DNA of 42,934 nt from NCBI GenBank assembly GCA_964447015.1, contig CAYUQU010000023.1:1-42934 (forward strand), written 5' to 3'. The translations under genes and the position numbers were made by a program. Position 1 is the stretch's first letter. Each line of letters starts with the position of its first letter. This stretch comes from Wandonia sp964447015. GTDB taxonomy: Bacteria > Bacteroidota > Bacteroidia > Flavobacteriales_D > Crocinitomicaceae. Of the stretch, positions 23,460 through 30,712 are shown piece by piece. The notes below the pieces were generated by a model, which saw nothing but the letters and a program-made list of their open reading frames with translations, was not told where the DNA came from and searched no databases.

Positions 23460-24179
23460 ATGGACAAAAGAACCAGAAATAAGTTGAACATGTACAAGGC
23501 CGTACAGGCAACTTGCAACCAATATCAAACGGCGTGGAGTGGAATCCCGAAATTCGAGGAAATCATGAGCCGATTTAGCACTCAACTGAGTGAAATGGAA
23601 TCGCTAATGGCGAGTTATTCCCGAGACAAAAAGTGGATCACAGCCGAGAAAGTGGCGATTAACCGTGAGTTAGTAAACCGCACTTTCGCGCTCAGCGTCA
23701 TCGCTCGCGCTTATGCCATCGAGCAAAAGGACAGTGAGATGATTCGCAAGTTCTCAGTGACAAAAACGCTCTTGAACAAAGGCGACGCTAAACTTCGCTT
23801 AGACCGTATCGACTACCTCATCAACATGGTGAACGACATCGGGTACGATTTAATCGATTTCGGTGTCTCGCCTGAGTTGCTTGAGGAAATCAACACCCTG
23901 CGCGACAAGTTCAAAAGCCTCATCTGGTCGCCGCGCATGGAACGTGTGAAACGCACGCAAATTCGCGAAGCTGTAGCCAACTTGGTCACATCTATCGACC
24001 TCTTAATCAAAGTGAAACTGACAGGAATGATCAGCATCCTAGCTGTCGAGCACCCCGCGTTCAGTACGCAATTCAACGCCGCACGCGTTATTGTAGACTT
24101 ACGCAGCAAACGCTCGCCAAAGCCAAGCACGCTGCTCCTGTCTGAACATGATGAGACGGAGTCGCCACCGATGGGGTAG
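23460..24179 (+). CDS. Helical protein of unknown function, sigma-54 promoter
   Basis: A 239-residue, mostly alpha-helical soluble protein starting MDKRTRNKLNMYKAVQ. It has an early AWSGIPKFEEIMSRF segment, a long middle helical region with many Arg and Lys, and SILAVEHPAFSTQFNAARVIVDL before a disordered Ser/Pro/Glu-rich tail. A similar C-terminal pattern with an '(F)..AR.I(V/I)D' stretch is familiar from small helical proteins that Bacteroidota carry in several copies, but I know of no function. The frame is open back to 23355, but the sigma-54 promoter lies within that extension, so the ATG at 23460 is preferred. The DNA is visibly richer in G+C than the neighbours. It is isolated, with a terminator just after it and a 21-bp tandem array before it. 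Confidence 0.65.
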   Translation: MDKRTRNKLNMYKAVQATCNQYQTAWSGIPKFEEIMSRFSTQLSEMESLMASYSRDKKWITAEKVAINRELVNRTFALSVIARAYAIEQKDSEMIRKFSVTKTLLNKGDAKLRLDRIDYLINMVNDIGYDLIDFGVSPELLEEINTLRDKFKSLIWSPRMERVKRTQIREAVANLVTSIDLLIKVKLTGMISILAVEHPAFSTQFNAARVIVDLRSKRSPKPSTLLLSEHDETESPPMG

Positions 24180-24203
24180 CGTAGTAATTTGTTAGGATGA
24201 AAA

Positions 24204-24241
24204 AAAACCGGCATTTCTTTTTAGGGAGGGGTGCTGGTTTT
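24204..24241. terminator. Bidirectional intrinsic terminator
   Basis: The arms aaaaccggca (24204-24213) and tgctggtttt (24232-24241) form a 10-bp stem with one G-T pair. An A-run at 24201-24207 gives a strong T-tract on the minus strand, while the plus side has a shorter one. It separates the convergent helical-protein gene and the 65-residue gene. Confidence 0.75.
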
Positions 24242-24255
24242 ATTGTGAAATAAGT

Positions 24256-24453
24256 TTACTTAGGCGGTATTTCTTCTCGGCTGTACATGTACCCATCTTG
24301 ATCTTGACCAATTGGTGTATGACGAGATGTTAAACCTTTGCAAGGTGCACAACGATCATACTTAGCATCGTGCCATTGCCCACAATCATAACACCTTTTA
24401 TAACCTTGCGGAGAAACATAGTCTCTTTTATTACTATCTTTTTGGTATCCCAT
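24256..24453 (-). CDS. Small Cys-rich (zinc-knuckle-like) protein
   Basis: A 65-residue protein with two CxxC-type pairs, KRCYDCGQW (20-28) and DRCAPCKG (33-40), likely to bind one zinc ion. The rest is polar, with no signal or membrane segment. The family is not recognised. It begins 3 bases after the stop of the SMI1/KNR4 gene, so they are almost surely one transcript. Confidence 0.55.
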   Translation of the reverse strand: MGYQKDSNKRDYVSPQGYKRCYDCGQWHDAKYDRCAPCKGLTSRHTPIGQDQDGYMYSREEIPPK

Positions 24454-24456
24454 ATT

Positions 24457-24948
24457 CTAATCAATAAATTCATCTTCATTAACCAATCCGTTAAAAAAGT
24501 CGTTAAATGAATCCGCTACATGAAGATCTTCTCCACATTCACAATCAATCCATCGAATCGAAGGAATATCACTTTGGCGATAATCAAGTGTAATCCACCA
24601 ATGCCCATCCCCTGTCAACAAAATCTGCTTTTCTGGTAATCCCCACTCTTTGGTCATATACGCTGATTGCATTATATTGTGAGCGGAATCAGACTCCTTT
24701 TCTAAATTAATCCCAAACAATTCTGTCAATGGAACATGATTGTCTGCCCATGTAGTTTTTATTGTCATTGGAAATGCAAATCCCTTCGTATATCCGCCAT
24801 TTTGAATTTTAAGCAACTCAAGATAAGTCTCAGGTAATTTAACACCTAATTCTTTTTCGGCTGTTTCAATCATTTTATCAGTCAATGGCGGATTATTATA
24901 ATGATTAGAATCCCAAAAATCAGTTTTGTTAATTGTGATGGCGCTCAT
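24457..24948 (-). CDS. SMI1/KNR4 (SUKH-type) family protein
   Basis: A 163-residue protein with the SUKH fold. ETAEKELGVKLPETYLELLKIQNGG (about 28-52) is the classical N-terminal block, followed by PEKQILLTGDGHWWITLDYR and RWIDCECGEDLHVADSFNDFF. SUKH proteins are often immunity partners of secreted toxins, but orphans like this one are common, and no toxin gene is adjacent. The ATG follows a TATATTTG box by only a few bases, which would give a nearly leaderless transcript. Confidence 0.85.
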   Translation of the reverse strand: MSAITINKTDFWDSNHYNNPPLTDKMIETAEKELGVKLPETYLELLKIQNGGYTKGFAFPMTIKTTWADNHVPLTELFGINLEKESDSAHNIMQSAYMTKEWGLPEKQILLTGDGHWWITLDYRQSDIPSIRWIDCECGEDLHVADSFNDFFNGLVNEDEFID

Positions 24949-24953
24949 GTCTC

Positions 24954-24961
24954 CAAATATA
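24954..24961 (-). promoter_or_regulatory. TATATTTG promoter box of the SMI1/KNR4 gene
   Basis: On the minus strand TATATTTGGAGACATG places the -7 box only five bases before the ATG. Transcription would start at or near the start codon. It overlaps the spacer after the lipoprotein gene. Confidence 0.45.
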
Positions 24962-24964
24962 TCA

Positions 24965-25474
24965 TTATTTCGCCTTCAACTCCTCAGCTTTTTTCCTTAT
25001 TTGTCTCTTGCTTAACCTTTTTTCACTTTCAATCCCATACGTCACATAACTTCCGCCTTGCCCAAGTTCAATTTTCACTTCTCTCATTTCTCCTGTGCCA
25101 AGCGTTAGGTCTTTTTTAATTGAGCTACGGCCTATAAATCTCACTTCGAATTCATATTCATTTGCAGGAACTGTGATGACAAATCGCCCTAATGAGTCTG
25201 TTATTTGTCCGTAAGATTTGTCTGTTTCAGCTTCTTTCAAAATTACTCTCGCAAAATGAAGTGTTTCCTTAGTATCTAAATCAAATACTTGTCCTGATAA
25301 AACAGCTACTGTTGTGTCTGCAATTCCAATTAGTTCATCCGATATAAACAAACTTGAATCCGCTTCTTGAGCCACGCAGATTGCATAAGAGTATGGCCCT
25401 TTAGCTGTTGAGCAGCTTATGAGGGAGATTAGGATGGGGAGTATTATGAGGAGTTTTTTCTGTTTCAAAGTCAT
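24965..25474 (-). CDS. Lipoprotein with CarboxypepD-regulatory-like domain
   Basis: A 169-residue lipoprotein: the signal MTLKQKKLLIILPILISLISC puts the lipidated Cys at 21. From about 55, LSGQVFDLDTKETLHFARVILKEAETDKSYGQ, ITDSLGRFVITVPANEYEFEV fits the carboxypeptidase-regulatory-like (beta-sandwich) domain. It is abundant in Bacteroidota outer-membrane proteins, where it often forms an N-terminal plug extension. Here it stands alone, so the partner is unknown. The C-terminus is basic (KRQIRKKAEELKAK). Confidence 0.75.
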   Translation of the reverse strand: MTLKQKKLLIILPILISLISCSTAKGPYSYAICVAQEADSSLFISDELIGIADTTVAVLSGQVFDLDTKETLHFARVILKEAETDKSYGQITDSLGRFVITVPANEYEFEVRFIGRSSIKKDLTLGTGEMREVKIELGQGGSYVTYGIESEKRLSKRQIRKKAEELKAK

Positions 25475-25561
25475 TTATTGATTTTCTATGGAAATTTGAG
25501 ATCAAGTTCGATTAACCACATCACCGGCCATTAAGCCAAGCGCCTAAATGTTAGTTCTATT
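25475..25561. other. Spacer with weak inverted motif after the AlbA_2 gene
   Basis: On the minus strand gaactaac and gtggttaatc bracket an interior with ggcgcttggcttaatggcc. The arms are similar to those at 26781-26856 only in a few bases (ctaac / gttaa). I see no promoter and no gene. Listed because it lies at the expected position in the hairpin-separated block. Confidence 0.25.
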
Positions 25562-26764
25562 TTACTTTTTACGCTCGCCATTATCATGATAAAAAGGACT
25601 TTTTGACACACTTCCTGTTTGCCATAAAATATCGAATAAGGATTTTAACTCTTTGTTTAAATCTACTTGAGAATCATATATGACCACTGGGGGAAGCAGA
25701 AGTTTATCATTTGGTATTGGTCTAGATTGACTCCGCCAACTCTTATCAATAATTATAGAACCATCTTTTATATCAAAGAGACTAACCATGATAATGAAAG
25801 GAGGTTCAATTTCAAGTTGTTCATATATTTTGAAGCTTTTCGCTACATATTCTAGCGTTGTGTTTTCAAGATGCAAGCCCCAGACATCAAGAATTGATTC
25901 TTGGCCTTCACGAGGAGTGTGGAGGTGTGAGGTATAGAACTCTAATATTCCATTTCTAAATAACTGGCAATAAGAATATGGGACATTTTCATAATCTATT
26001 GAGAATGTTTGCATTCCTTCGAGATTGTGCCTGTGATCCCAACCGTCACTCATAGGTGGTCTCATTTGTGTTCTTAATTCATTTAAGAAATGTTCATTGG
26101 TTAAGTCAATGTTATACTCTGTATTGGTTAATGGAATGACATGAAGAAAATAGGAACCAAGAATATCTAGTTTGGGAAGGAACTCGAGGTTACGTACTTG
26201 ATTAACTCTTGAATCTCGAAACCTTTCCGCCTTTTCTCTATTATCATACGAGCCAACAAATAGATTTCTAAGTTCGAAAACATCAACCAAATACTTTCCA
26301 CTATTTCTACGCTTATAAAATTTATTTGTAGCTTTATACGTAACCATATGAGGAAGACCGATAGCTTTAGATGTTCCAAGCACAATCACAAAATTATTTT
26401 CTTTTACTTGTATCAAGTTAATGGACACATTATTTACTTTTGGTTCTAAATTATTTTGGACTAAATCCTCAATTTGTTGAATGAATTTGTCTTTATTCAA
26501 TACTTCAATTGGAGTTAATTCCTCTGGTATTCCCAGATTCTTTCCATTGGAATCTTTTTGTTCTTTAACTCCATAAATAATAACACCTCCCTCAGTGTTT
26601 ATAAAAGCTGAAATATCGGCTAAAAATTCTTTTCGATCGTCTCCCTTTTCGATATGAATTTCGCTTTTATAATCAAGGGTCTTTGATTCTTGAACTTGAT
26701 TGGATATCATTCGATTGATATCTTCAAGTGTGAGTTCATGTAGTTTTTTTCCCAGAATATTCAT
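25562..26764 (-). CDS. AlbA_2 (Schlafen-like AAA_4) domain protein
   Basis: A 400-residue protein. The N-terminal 150 residues carry the AlbA_2 fold: ESKTLDYKSEI, then KEFLADISAFINTEGGVIIYGVKE with the conserved NTEGG. The remaining 240 residues are not recognised and may be specific to this subfamily. AlbA_2/Schlafen-type proteins include nucleic-acid-binding regulators and several phage-defence effectors. The start is the ATG at 26764; a TTG three bases before is less likely. Upstream is a strong imperfect hairpin, and further upstream are other defence-like genes. Confidence 0.8.
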   Translation of the reverse strand: MNILGKKLHELTLEDINRMISNQVQESKTLDYKSEIHIEKGDDRKEFLADISAFINTEGGVIIYGVKEQKDSNGKNLGIPEELTPIEVLNKDKFIQQIEDLVQNNLEPKVNNVSINLIQVKENNFVIVLGTSKAIGLPHMVTYKATNKFYKRRNSGKYLVDVFELRNLFVGSYDNREKAERFRDSRVNQVRNLEFLPKLDILGSYFLHVIPLTNTEYNIDLTNEHFLNELRTQMRPPMSDGWDHRHNLEGMQTFSIDYENVPYSYCQLFRNGILEFYTSHLHTPREGQESILDVWGLHLENTTLEYVAKSFKIYEQLEIEPPFIIMVSLFDIKDGSIIIDKSWRSQSRPIPNDKLLLPPVVIYDSQVDLNKELKSLFDILWQTGSVSKSPFYHDNGERKK

Positions 26765-26780
26765 CAAACATGTTTTATAA

Positions 26781-26856
26781 GCACTAACGGCTAAAGCTAA
26801 GAAACGTTGCCGTCCCCGAAGGGGCGGCTATGTTCTCTTAGGTTATGTTAGCGTGC
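26781..26856. other. Imperfect long hairpin, attC-like layout
   Basis: Nested complementary arms: gcactaac (26781-26788) with gttagcgtgc (26847-26856), ctaagaaac (26797-26805) with gttctcttag (26832-26841), and ccg/cgg with cccc/gggg at the tip. The two outer pairs are separated by short unpaired spacers, as in integron attC sites. The core differs from the classical GTTRRRY. The site lies two bases from the stop of the 641-residue gene and 16 bases before the AlbA_2 ATG. Confidence 0.5.
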
Positions 26857-26857
26857 G

Positions 26858-28783
26858 CTATTTACTTTTCAGTTTTGCAACTCGATTAATTTTGGTTAAA
26901 AAGTGAATGTTCTTGTCATCAATATCGTGATTAATTGCGTCTTCTAATTTCTCCGCTGTATTCTTTAGTAAAGGAATAGACTTTATTATTTTTTTTGAGC
27001 CAGTTTTTATTAATGAAAGCGCTGTCCCTAGTCCGCTTAATCCCGTGTATGCTCCAACACTGTCAAGTAGAATGTTACTTCCTAAGTCGATAATTCCTGA
27101 ACTTCTCTTTTGCCCTTGAATTTTTTTGTTGACGATATTATTGTAAAAGTCAATCTTTTTCTCCCTTTCTTCCTCATTCAACGCTGATAGTGTCTCCATT
27201 AGACTTTTGCTTTCAAGAGACATTTCCCGAGAAATCACAGCTTCTAATTCAGTAATGGGTATATAGCTGTTCAGTTCTATAATATCTATCGGACTGATAG
27301 GAAGAATTCCAGAATTAACTTTGTGTTTGTTATTAATATAACTACTGATATTTGTAATCGAAGCATTCCGATAAAAATTCAGCAGTTCACCCATAGTTGA
27401 AGCATAAAAAGCATCAGTATAACCATCCTCGGATTTGAATGGAAAGTACGTCGCATTAAGTGAGTTTGCAAGATGAATAGAAGGTGAATTAACGGTGAAA
27501 TCAAATTCTAAGTCTTTTTTGAATTTAGCACTCGCCGTTTTTTCAATCGCATTATTAACCCCAAAAGCAGCCATCCCCATTTGACCCGATGTGTGTAAAG
27601 TTTCAAATGAATTTCGGTGCGCTTTTATAGGCCAAACTAGGATGTCGTAAAGAAATTTCGCGTTTATTTCTGTGTTTTCCGAAATGATTTGACATAAGTT
27701 TTTTAATTCAGAAAGTGTTTGCGAATCGCTAAATAGATAATTGCTTGAAATATCGACAATATCAATTTGTTGCAGGCAAGCAATTGCACGCCTGGAAATT
27801 ATGGCGTTCGGTTTGAAGCTGTATATGTTTTTTATAAATTCAATATCATATCGATACTCTGGTTGAGTTAAGACTAATTTTACTCTATCTCTATTTATTA
27901 GTTCATGAAATTCGTTTTCGCTGATTTTACTTTCTTTCAACCAAGACGATATGCTCTTTTCAAATGGAGGAGTTAAATAAATGGTTTGAAAAAGGAATAG
28001 ATGATTTCTAAGATCAATATTAGGAAAGCTACTGTAATCGACATAGCATGAATAGTCATCTTCATTGTAGAAGTAGAGATTTTCTTTTTTAAAATTCCCT
28101 TGAAATATGTCATCAACATTTTCATACCAAAGAGCTTCGTCTCTAAGCGAGAAGTCGAGTGTCATGTCCTTTCGGAGACTGGCTGCATAAATAAATTGAA
28201 CCGGATTATGAGGTGGTTCTACCTCTTTTGGGTAACGCTCAATTTCTTCTTCTATTAGCTTGAAATTAATTGGAGTCTTTAATCCATCTAGAAATGATTT
28301 AATTGATTTTTCATCCTTTTTATTCAGAAATCTAAGTCGAGTTAAATCGCCAACCTTTTCTTTAAAAGTGGCTAAATATATGTTTACAACTCCTGCTGAA
28401 TCATTAATTTTGTAAAAATTGACGTTTGGAAATTTACCCATTAGAAGATTGAGTAATCCAGATTTTGTTAGCGAAATACCTTCAAATCCTTTAGAAATTT
28501 CATTGTCTCGAATAGATGGAATCACTTCTATATACTTGACGGGCTTTTCTTGACATAATTCGATAGGGCTGGTAAGCATTTTAATAGAATAATTGAAATC
28601 TTTATTTATTGCTTCGAACTCTTCCTTAACATCCTTACAGTGAATTTTAAAGTGAATCTCATCAACTCTGTAAATTGTTGTTACGAGTTCTGGATATCTA
28701 GCTCTTAGATTTAAGTCAGTTCTCCTTACAGGTCCTTCGTTCTTCATTAAACAGTAATAGTATCGGTTTACTTTTTCATGCAC
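26858..28783 (-). CDS. 641-residue protein of unknown family
   Basis: A large, soluble, mostly mixed alpha/beta protein with no domain I recognise and no signal peptide. Near the C-terminus (about 565-615) is a hydrophobic, Gly/Ser-rich stretch (DLGSNILLDSVGAYTGLSG) that may contact a membrane or another subunit. The N-terminus, KNEGPVRRTDLNLRARYPEL, is basic. The GTG at 28783 lies at the edge of an inverted repeat, while the ATG at 28747 is a plausible later start. Inverted repeats bound the gene on both sides (26847 and 28781, gttagcgtgc and its inverse). It neighbours an AlbA_2 protein and a DUF2806/AbiC-like pair, so a defence role is conceivable but unproven. Confidence 0.5.
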   Translation of the reverse strand: MHEKVNRYYYCLMKNEGPVRRTDLNLRARYPELVTTIYRVDEIHFKIHCKDVKEEFEAINKDFNYSIKMLTSPIELCQEKPVKYIEVIPSIRDNEISKGFEGISLTKSGLLNLLMGKFPNVNFYKINDSAGVVNIYLATFKEKVGDLTRLRFLNKKDEKSIKSFLDGLKTPINFKLIEEEIERYPKEVEPPHNPVQFIYAASLRKDMTLDFSLRDEALWYENVDDIFQGNFKKENLYFYNEDDYSCYVDYSSFPNIDLRNHLFLFQTIYLTPPFEKSISSWLKESKISENEFHELINRDRVKLVLTQPEYRYDIEFIKNIYSFKPNAIISRRAIACLQQIDIVDISSNYLFSDSQTLSELKNLCQIISENTEINAKFLYDILVWPIKAHRNSFETLHTSGQMGMAAFGVNNAIEKTASAKFKKDLEFDFTVNSPSIHLANSLNATYFPFKSEDGYTDAFYASTMGELLNFYRNASITNISSYINNKHKVNSGILPISPIDIIELNSYIPITELEAVISREMSLESKSLMETLSALNEEEREKKIDFYNNIVNKKIQGQKRSSGIIDLGSNILLDSVGAYTGLSGLGTALSLIKTGSKKIIKSIPLLKNTAEKLEDAINHDIDDKNIHFLTKINRVAKLKSK

Positions 28784-28834
28784 GCTAACAGTTCTAAGCT
28801 AAGCGGGCGTTTTAATGCCGCTTAGGTTTAGTGG
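28781..28834. other. Inverted repeat between DUF2806 and the 641-residue gene
   Basis: The inner stem ctaagcgg (28799-28806) and ccgcttag (28818-28825) is perfect over 8 bp. The outer arms cacgctaac (28781-28789) and gtttagtg (28826-28833) are only partly complementary. The outer left arm is the inverse of the right arm at 26847-26856. The DUF2806 stop codon lies within the hairpin loop. Confidence 0.45.
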
Positions 28835-29726
28835 TATTGTTTTCATATTTAACTTTGTTTGAAACCACTTGGTTACCATCAGCCAATTGAATTAAATCCC
28901 CGTATTCGACTGTTACCTTGGGATGAGCAAAACTCGAGCACACTCTTTCAAGATAATTTTGATTGGGAACCTGTTCAACCAAATTGCAAAGTTCAGCTCC
29001 AATTTTGGTAAAGAGTAATACTTTTATTGCCTGTTTTGGGGTATTATCTTCCCGATGAAACAATATTGCTTTTGGACCGTAAATTAAAAAAGTAGAAGCG
29101 GCAGTTTCATTTGCACTAAAACTAAACTCTAGATTATTTTCGGTTGCAATTAGCCCGAGTTCCGCGAGTAGAAGACGATCTGTAAACTCAATTCCAAACT
29201 CGTCTTTTAAGAAAATTCCATTATCCTGATTATAAATTAGGTTCTTGTCTCCAGAAACGAGTCTGAGCTGTGCAAATTTACTAAACGCCTGTGCTTCATC
29301 TTTTGATAAATTTTTCAATAAATCTAAAGTTCTTAGAGAAAATGACTTTGGTTGCTTTATTTCACCTGCCAAAATTCTACCCCAGAAGATTTTCATTTCA
29401 TCATTGGAAATATCTTCAGCTATATTGTAAAATCTGTTAATCCAATCCTCGTCAACCTGCTCCTCTGAAACATGGGGTTCTTGATCGAGCTGTTCCGCTG
29501 CAACATAATTGATATAGTCTAAGTTATTTTGTCTTCTAGATTCCTTATGTCTAACCCTTTCTTCAATGCGTGAATCATTAAAGAATTCAGAGTTCTGTTC
29601 ATCTTTCTTCTCACTTTGCTTGGAAATTTCATTTTCATTAACGTTACCGCCAAGCCCTGTTTTAATAACTGCAATTAACTTCTCAAGTGGACGTTTGTTT
29701 ACCTTAATAACTTCGATTTTACTCAT
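28812..29726 (-). CDS. DUF2806 domain-containing protein
   Basis: A 304-residue protein. RRQNNLDYINYVAAEQL, then DEDWINRFYNIAEDISNDEM, then FWGRILAGEIKQPKSFSLRT and LDLLKNLSKDEAQAFSKF (roughly 70-160) match DUF2806 well. The C-terminal 140 residues are less conserved. The family has no assigned function, but it recurs in accessory and defence-rich regions. The gene starts 4 bases after the AbiC-like gene stop, so the two are co-transcribed and probably work together. The C-terminal codons form part of the inverted repeat at 28781-28834. Confidence 0.75.
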   Translation of the reverse strand: MSKIEVIKVNKRPLEKLIAVIKTGLGGNVNENEISKQSEKKDEQNSEFFNDSRIEERVRHKESRRQNNLDYINYVAAEQLDQEPHVSEEQVDEDWINRFYNIAEDISNDEMKIFWGRILAGEIKQPKSFSLRTLDLLKNLSKDEAQAFSKFAQLRLVSGDKNLIYNQDNGIFLKDEFGIEFTDRLLLAELGLIATENNLEFSFSANETAASTFLIYGPKAILFHREDNTPKQAIKVLLFTKIGAELCNLVEQVPNQNYLERVCSSFAHPKVTVEYGDLIQLADGNQVVSNKVKYENNTTKPKRH

Positions 29727-29730
29727 TGTA

Positions 29731-30333
29731 TTAGTCTATTAACTTTTCCATGACTCTTTCATGAAGTGATTGAATAAATTGGTCTTTGGTTTCCAAGTAT
29801 TTTTCAAATGCATTTGAAAAATTTTGTTGAACATATGGTTGCGCACTATTTGCTGTTAACACGTCGTTTAATGATTGCTGCAATTCATTACTTTGAATTT
29901 CATCAAATAGATGTGTGTAGTTATTGCTAAAAGTTAAAACGGACTGTCTTACTTTAATAATTTCCCATTTGGATTCGTCTTTATTTGCTACTATTTCTTG
30001 TCCGAGCGTATTCAGAGTTTTGGATATATCTTTCAGTGAATCATGCATCAATTCACTAACTAAAATTCTTCTTTGATGAATTAGTGATTTTGTGGTCGAA
30101 TCATCTTGAATTCTTGTAACTATTATCGTTAGCTTAATGAATATGACAAGATTTGCTAATGCAAGAATTGGATTGAATATTCCTCCAAAATAATCTCCAA
30201 ATGTACCCCAAATTTGAGGGTTTTGAGATAATGGACTACCCCAAAAATTTACTAAGTAAAATAAAAACGGAATTATTAGTGCTATTGCTAAAATGAATCC
30301 AAAGGAGATTAAGAAAATTTTTAATTTTTCCAT
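29731..30333 (-). CDS. AbiC-like membrane protein (putative phage abortive infection)
   Basis: A 200-residue protein with two membrane helices (about 8-30 and 52-74) and a cytosolic helical tail. Between the helices is WGTFGDYFGGIFNPIL (42-57), the signature block of the putative phage abortive infection family (putAbiC). Such proteins have been linked to phage defence by homology to lactococcal AbiC; activity here is inference. It is followed after 4 bases by the DUF2806 gene, and preceded by a long hairpin-bearing spacer. Confidence 0.72.
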   Translation of the reverse strand: MEKLKIFLISFGFILAIALIIPFLFYLVNFWGSPLSQNPQIWGTFGDYFGGIFNPILALANLVIFIKLTIIVTRIQDDSTTKSLIHQRRILVSELMHDSLKDISKTLNTLGQEIVANKDESKWEIIKVRQSVLTFSNNYTHLFDEIQSNELQQSLNDVLTANSAQPYVQQNFSNAFEKYLETKDQFIQSLHERVMEKLID

Positions 30334-30345
30334 ATTGTCTGTTTT

Positions 30346-30436
30346 ATTACCACTAACTTTCTTATAAGTCTTATTTTTAAATCATTTACAGACTTATACA
30401 CCCAAAATTGATAGTATAAGTCTGTCTAGCGGTAAT
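30346..30436. other. Long imperfect inverted repeat upstream of the AbiC-like gene
   Basis: The outer arms attaccacta (30346-30355) and tagcggtaat (30427-30436) pair with one mismatch. The inner arms acagacttatac (30388-30399) and gtataagtctgt (30414-30425) pair perfectly over 12 bp with a 14-base loop. Outside on the gene side is a ccactaac / gttagtgg element like that at 26781. Read on the minus strand, gttagtggtaataaaac leads into the gene, matching gttagtgcttataaaac before the AlbA_2 gene. Confidence 0.5.
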
Positions 30437-30497
30437 CCAAATAAGCACTTAAGTTAATATTAATTTCAAATTCACACTATAAAAAACAGCCCTTCCT

Positions 30498-30650
30498 TCA
30501 ACCTTTCCAACCAAAAAACTCCAAGGTTATAGGCCAATTAATTGTAGTAGGTTCGCTAACTGTATCATAGCGTCCGCAAATTACTAATTTTTCAAACTCC
30601 ATATAAACCAAAGATTTAAAACTTTTCAACAATCTCGCCTTCTCCATCAT
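30498..30650 (-). CDS. Possible small CDS, 50 residues
   Basis: An open frame of 50 codons starting MMEKARLLKS and containing LVYMEFEKLVICGRYDTVSE and PTTINWPITLEFF. The composition looks protein-like rather than random, and the frame continues upstream to a stop at about 30682. No family is recognised and no promoter is seen. It could be a small gene or the remnant of a longer one. The rest of the 30334-30712 spacer is the inverted repeat and unremarkable AT-rich DNA. Confidence 0.3.
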   Translation of the reverse strand: MMEKARLLKSFKSLVYMEFEKLVICGRYDTVSEPTTINWPITLEFFGWKG

Positions 30651-30688
30651 CCATTTCTCCTCACCACCATCCAACCAAACTTTTTACC

Positions 30689-30696
30689 TAAATTTG
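30689..30696 (+). promoter_or_regulatory. -7 box upstream of the 491-residue membrane protein
   Basis: TAAATTTG matches TAnnTTTG and ends 16 bases before the TTG start codon at 30713. No ATG lies between, which supports TTG as the true start. No -33 TTG is seen. Confidence 0.5.
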
Positions 30697-30712
30697 TCCA
30701 AAACACTACACA

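Noticed and set aside
24457..24948. SMI1/KNR4 protein as immunity gene of a toxin pair
   Set aside because: No polymorphic toxin or secretion-linked gene is adjacent, so the immunity role is not supported.
26781..26856. Calling the hairpin a classical integron attC
   Set aside because: The arms lack the GTTRRRY core and no integrase gene is in the window, so only an attC-like layout is claimed.
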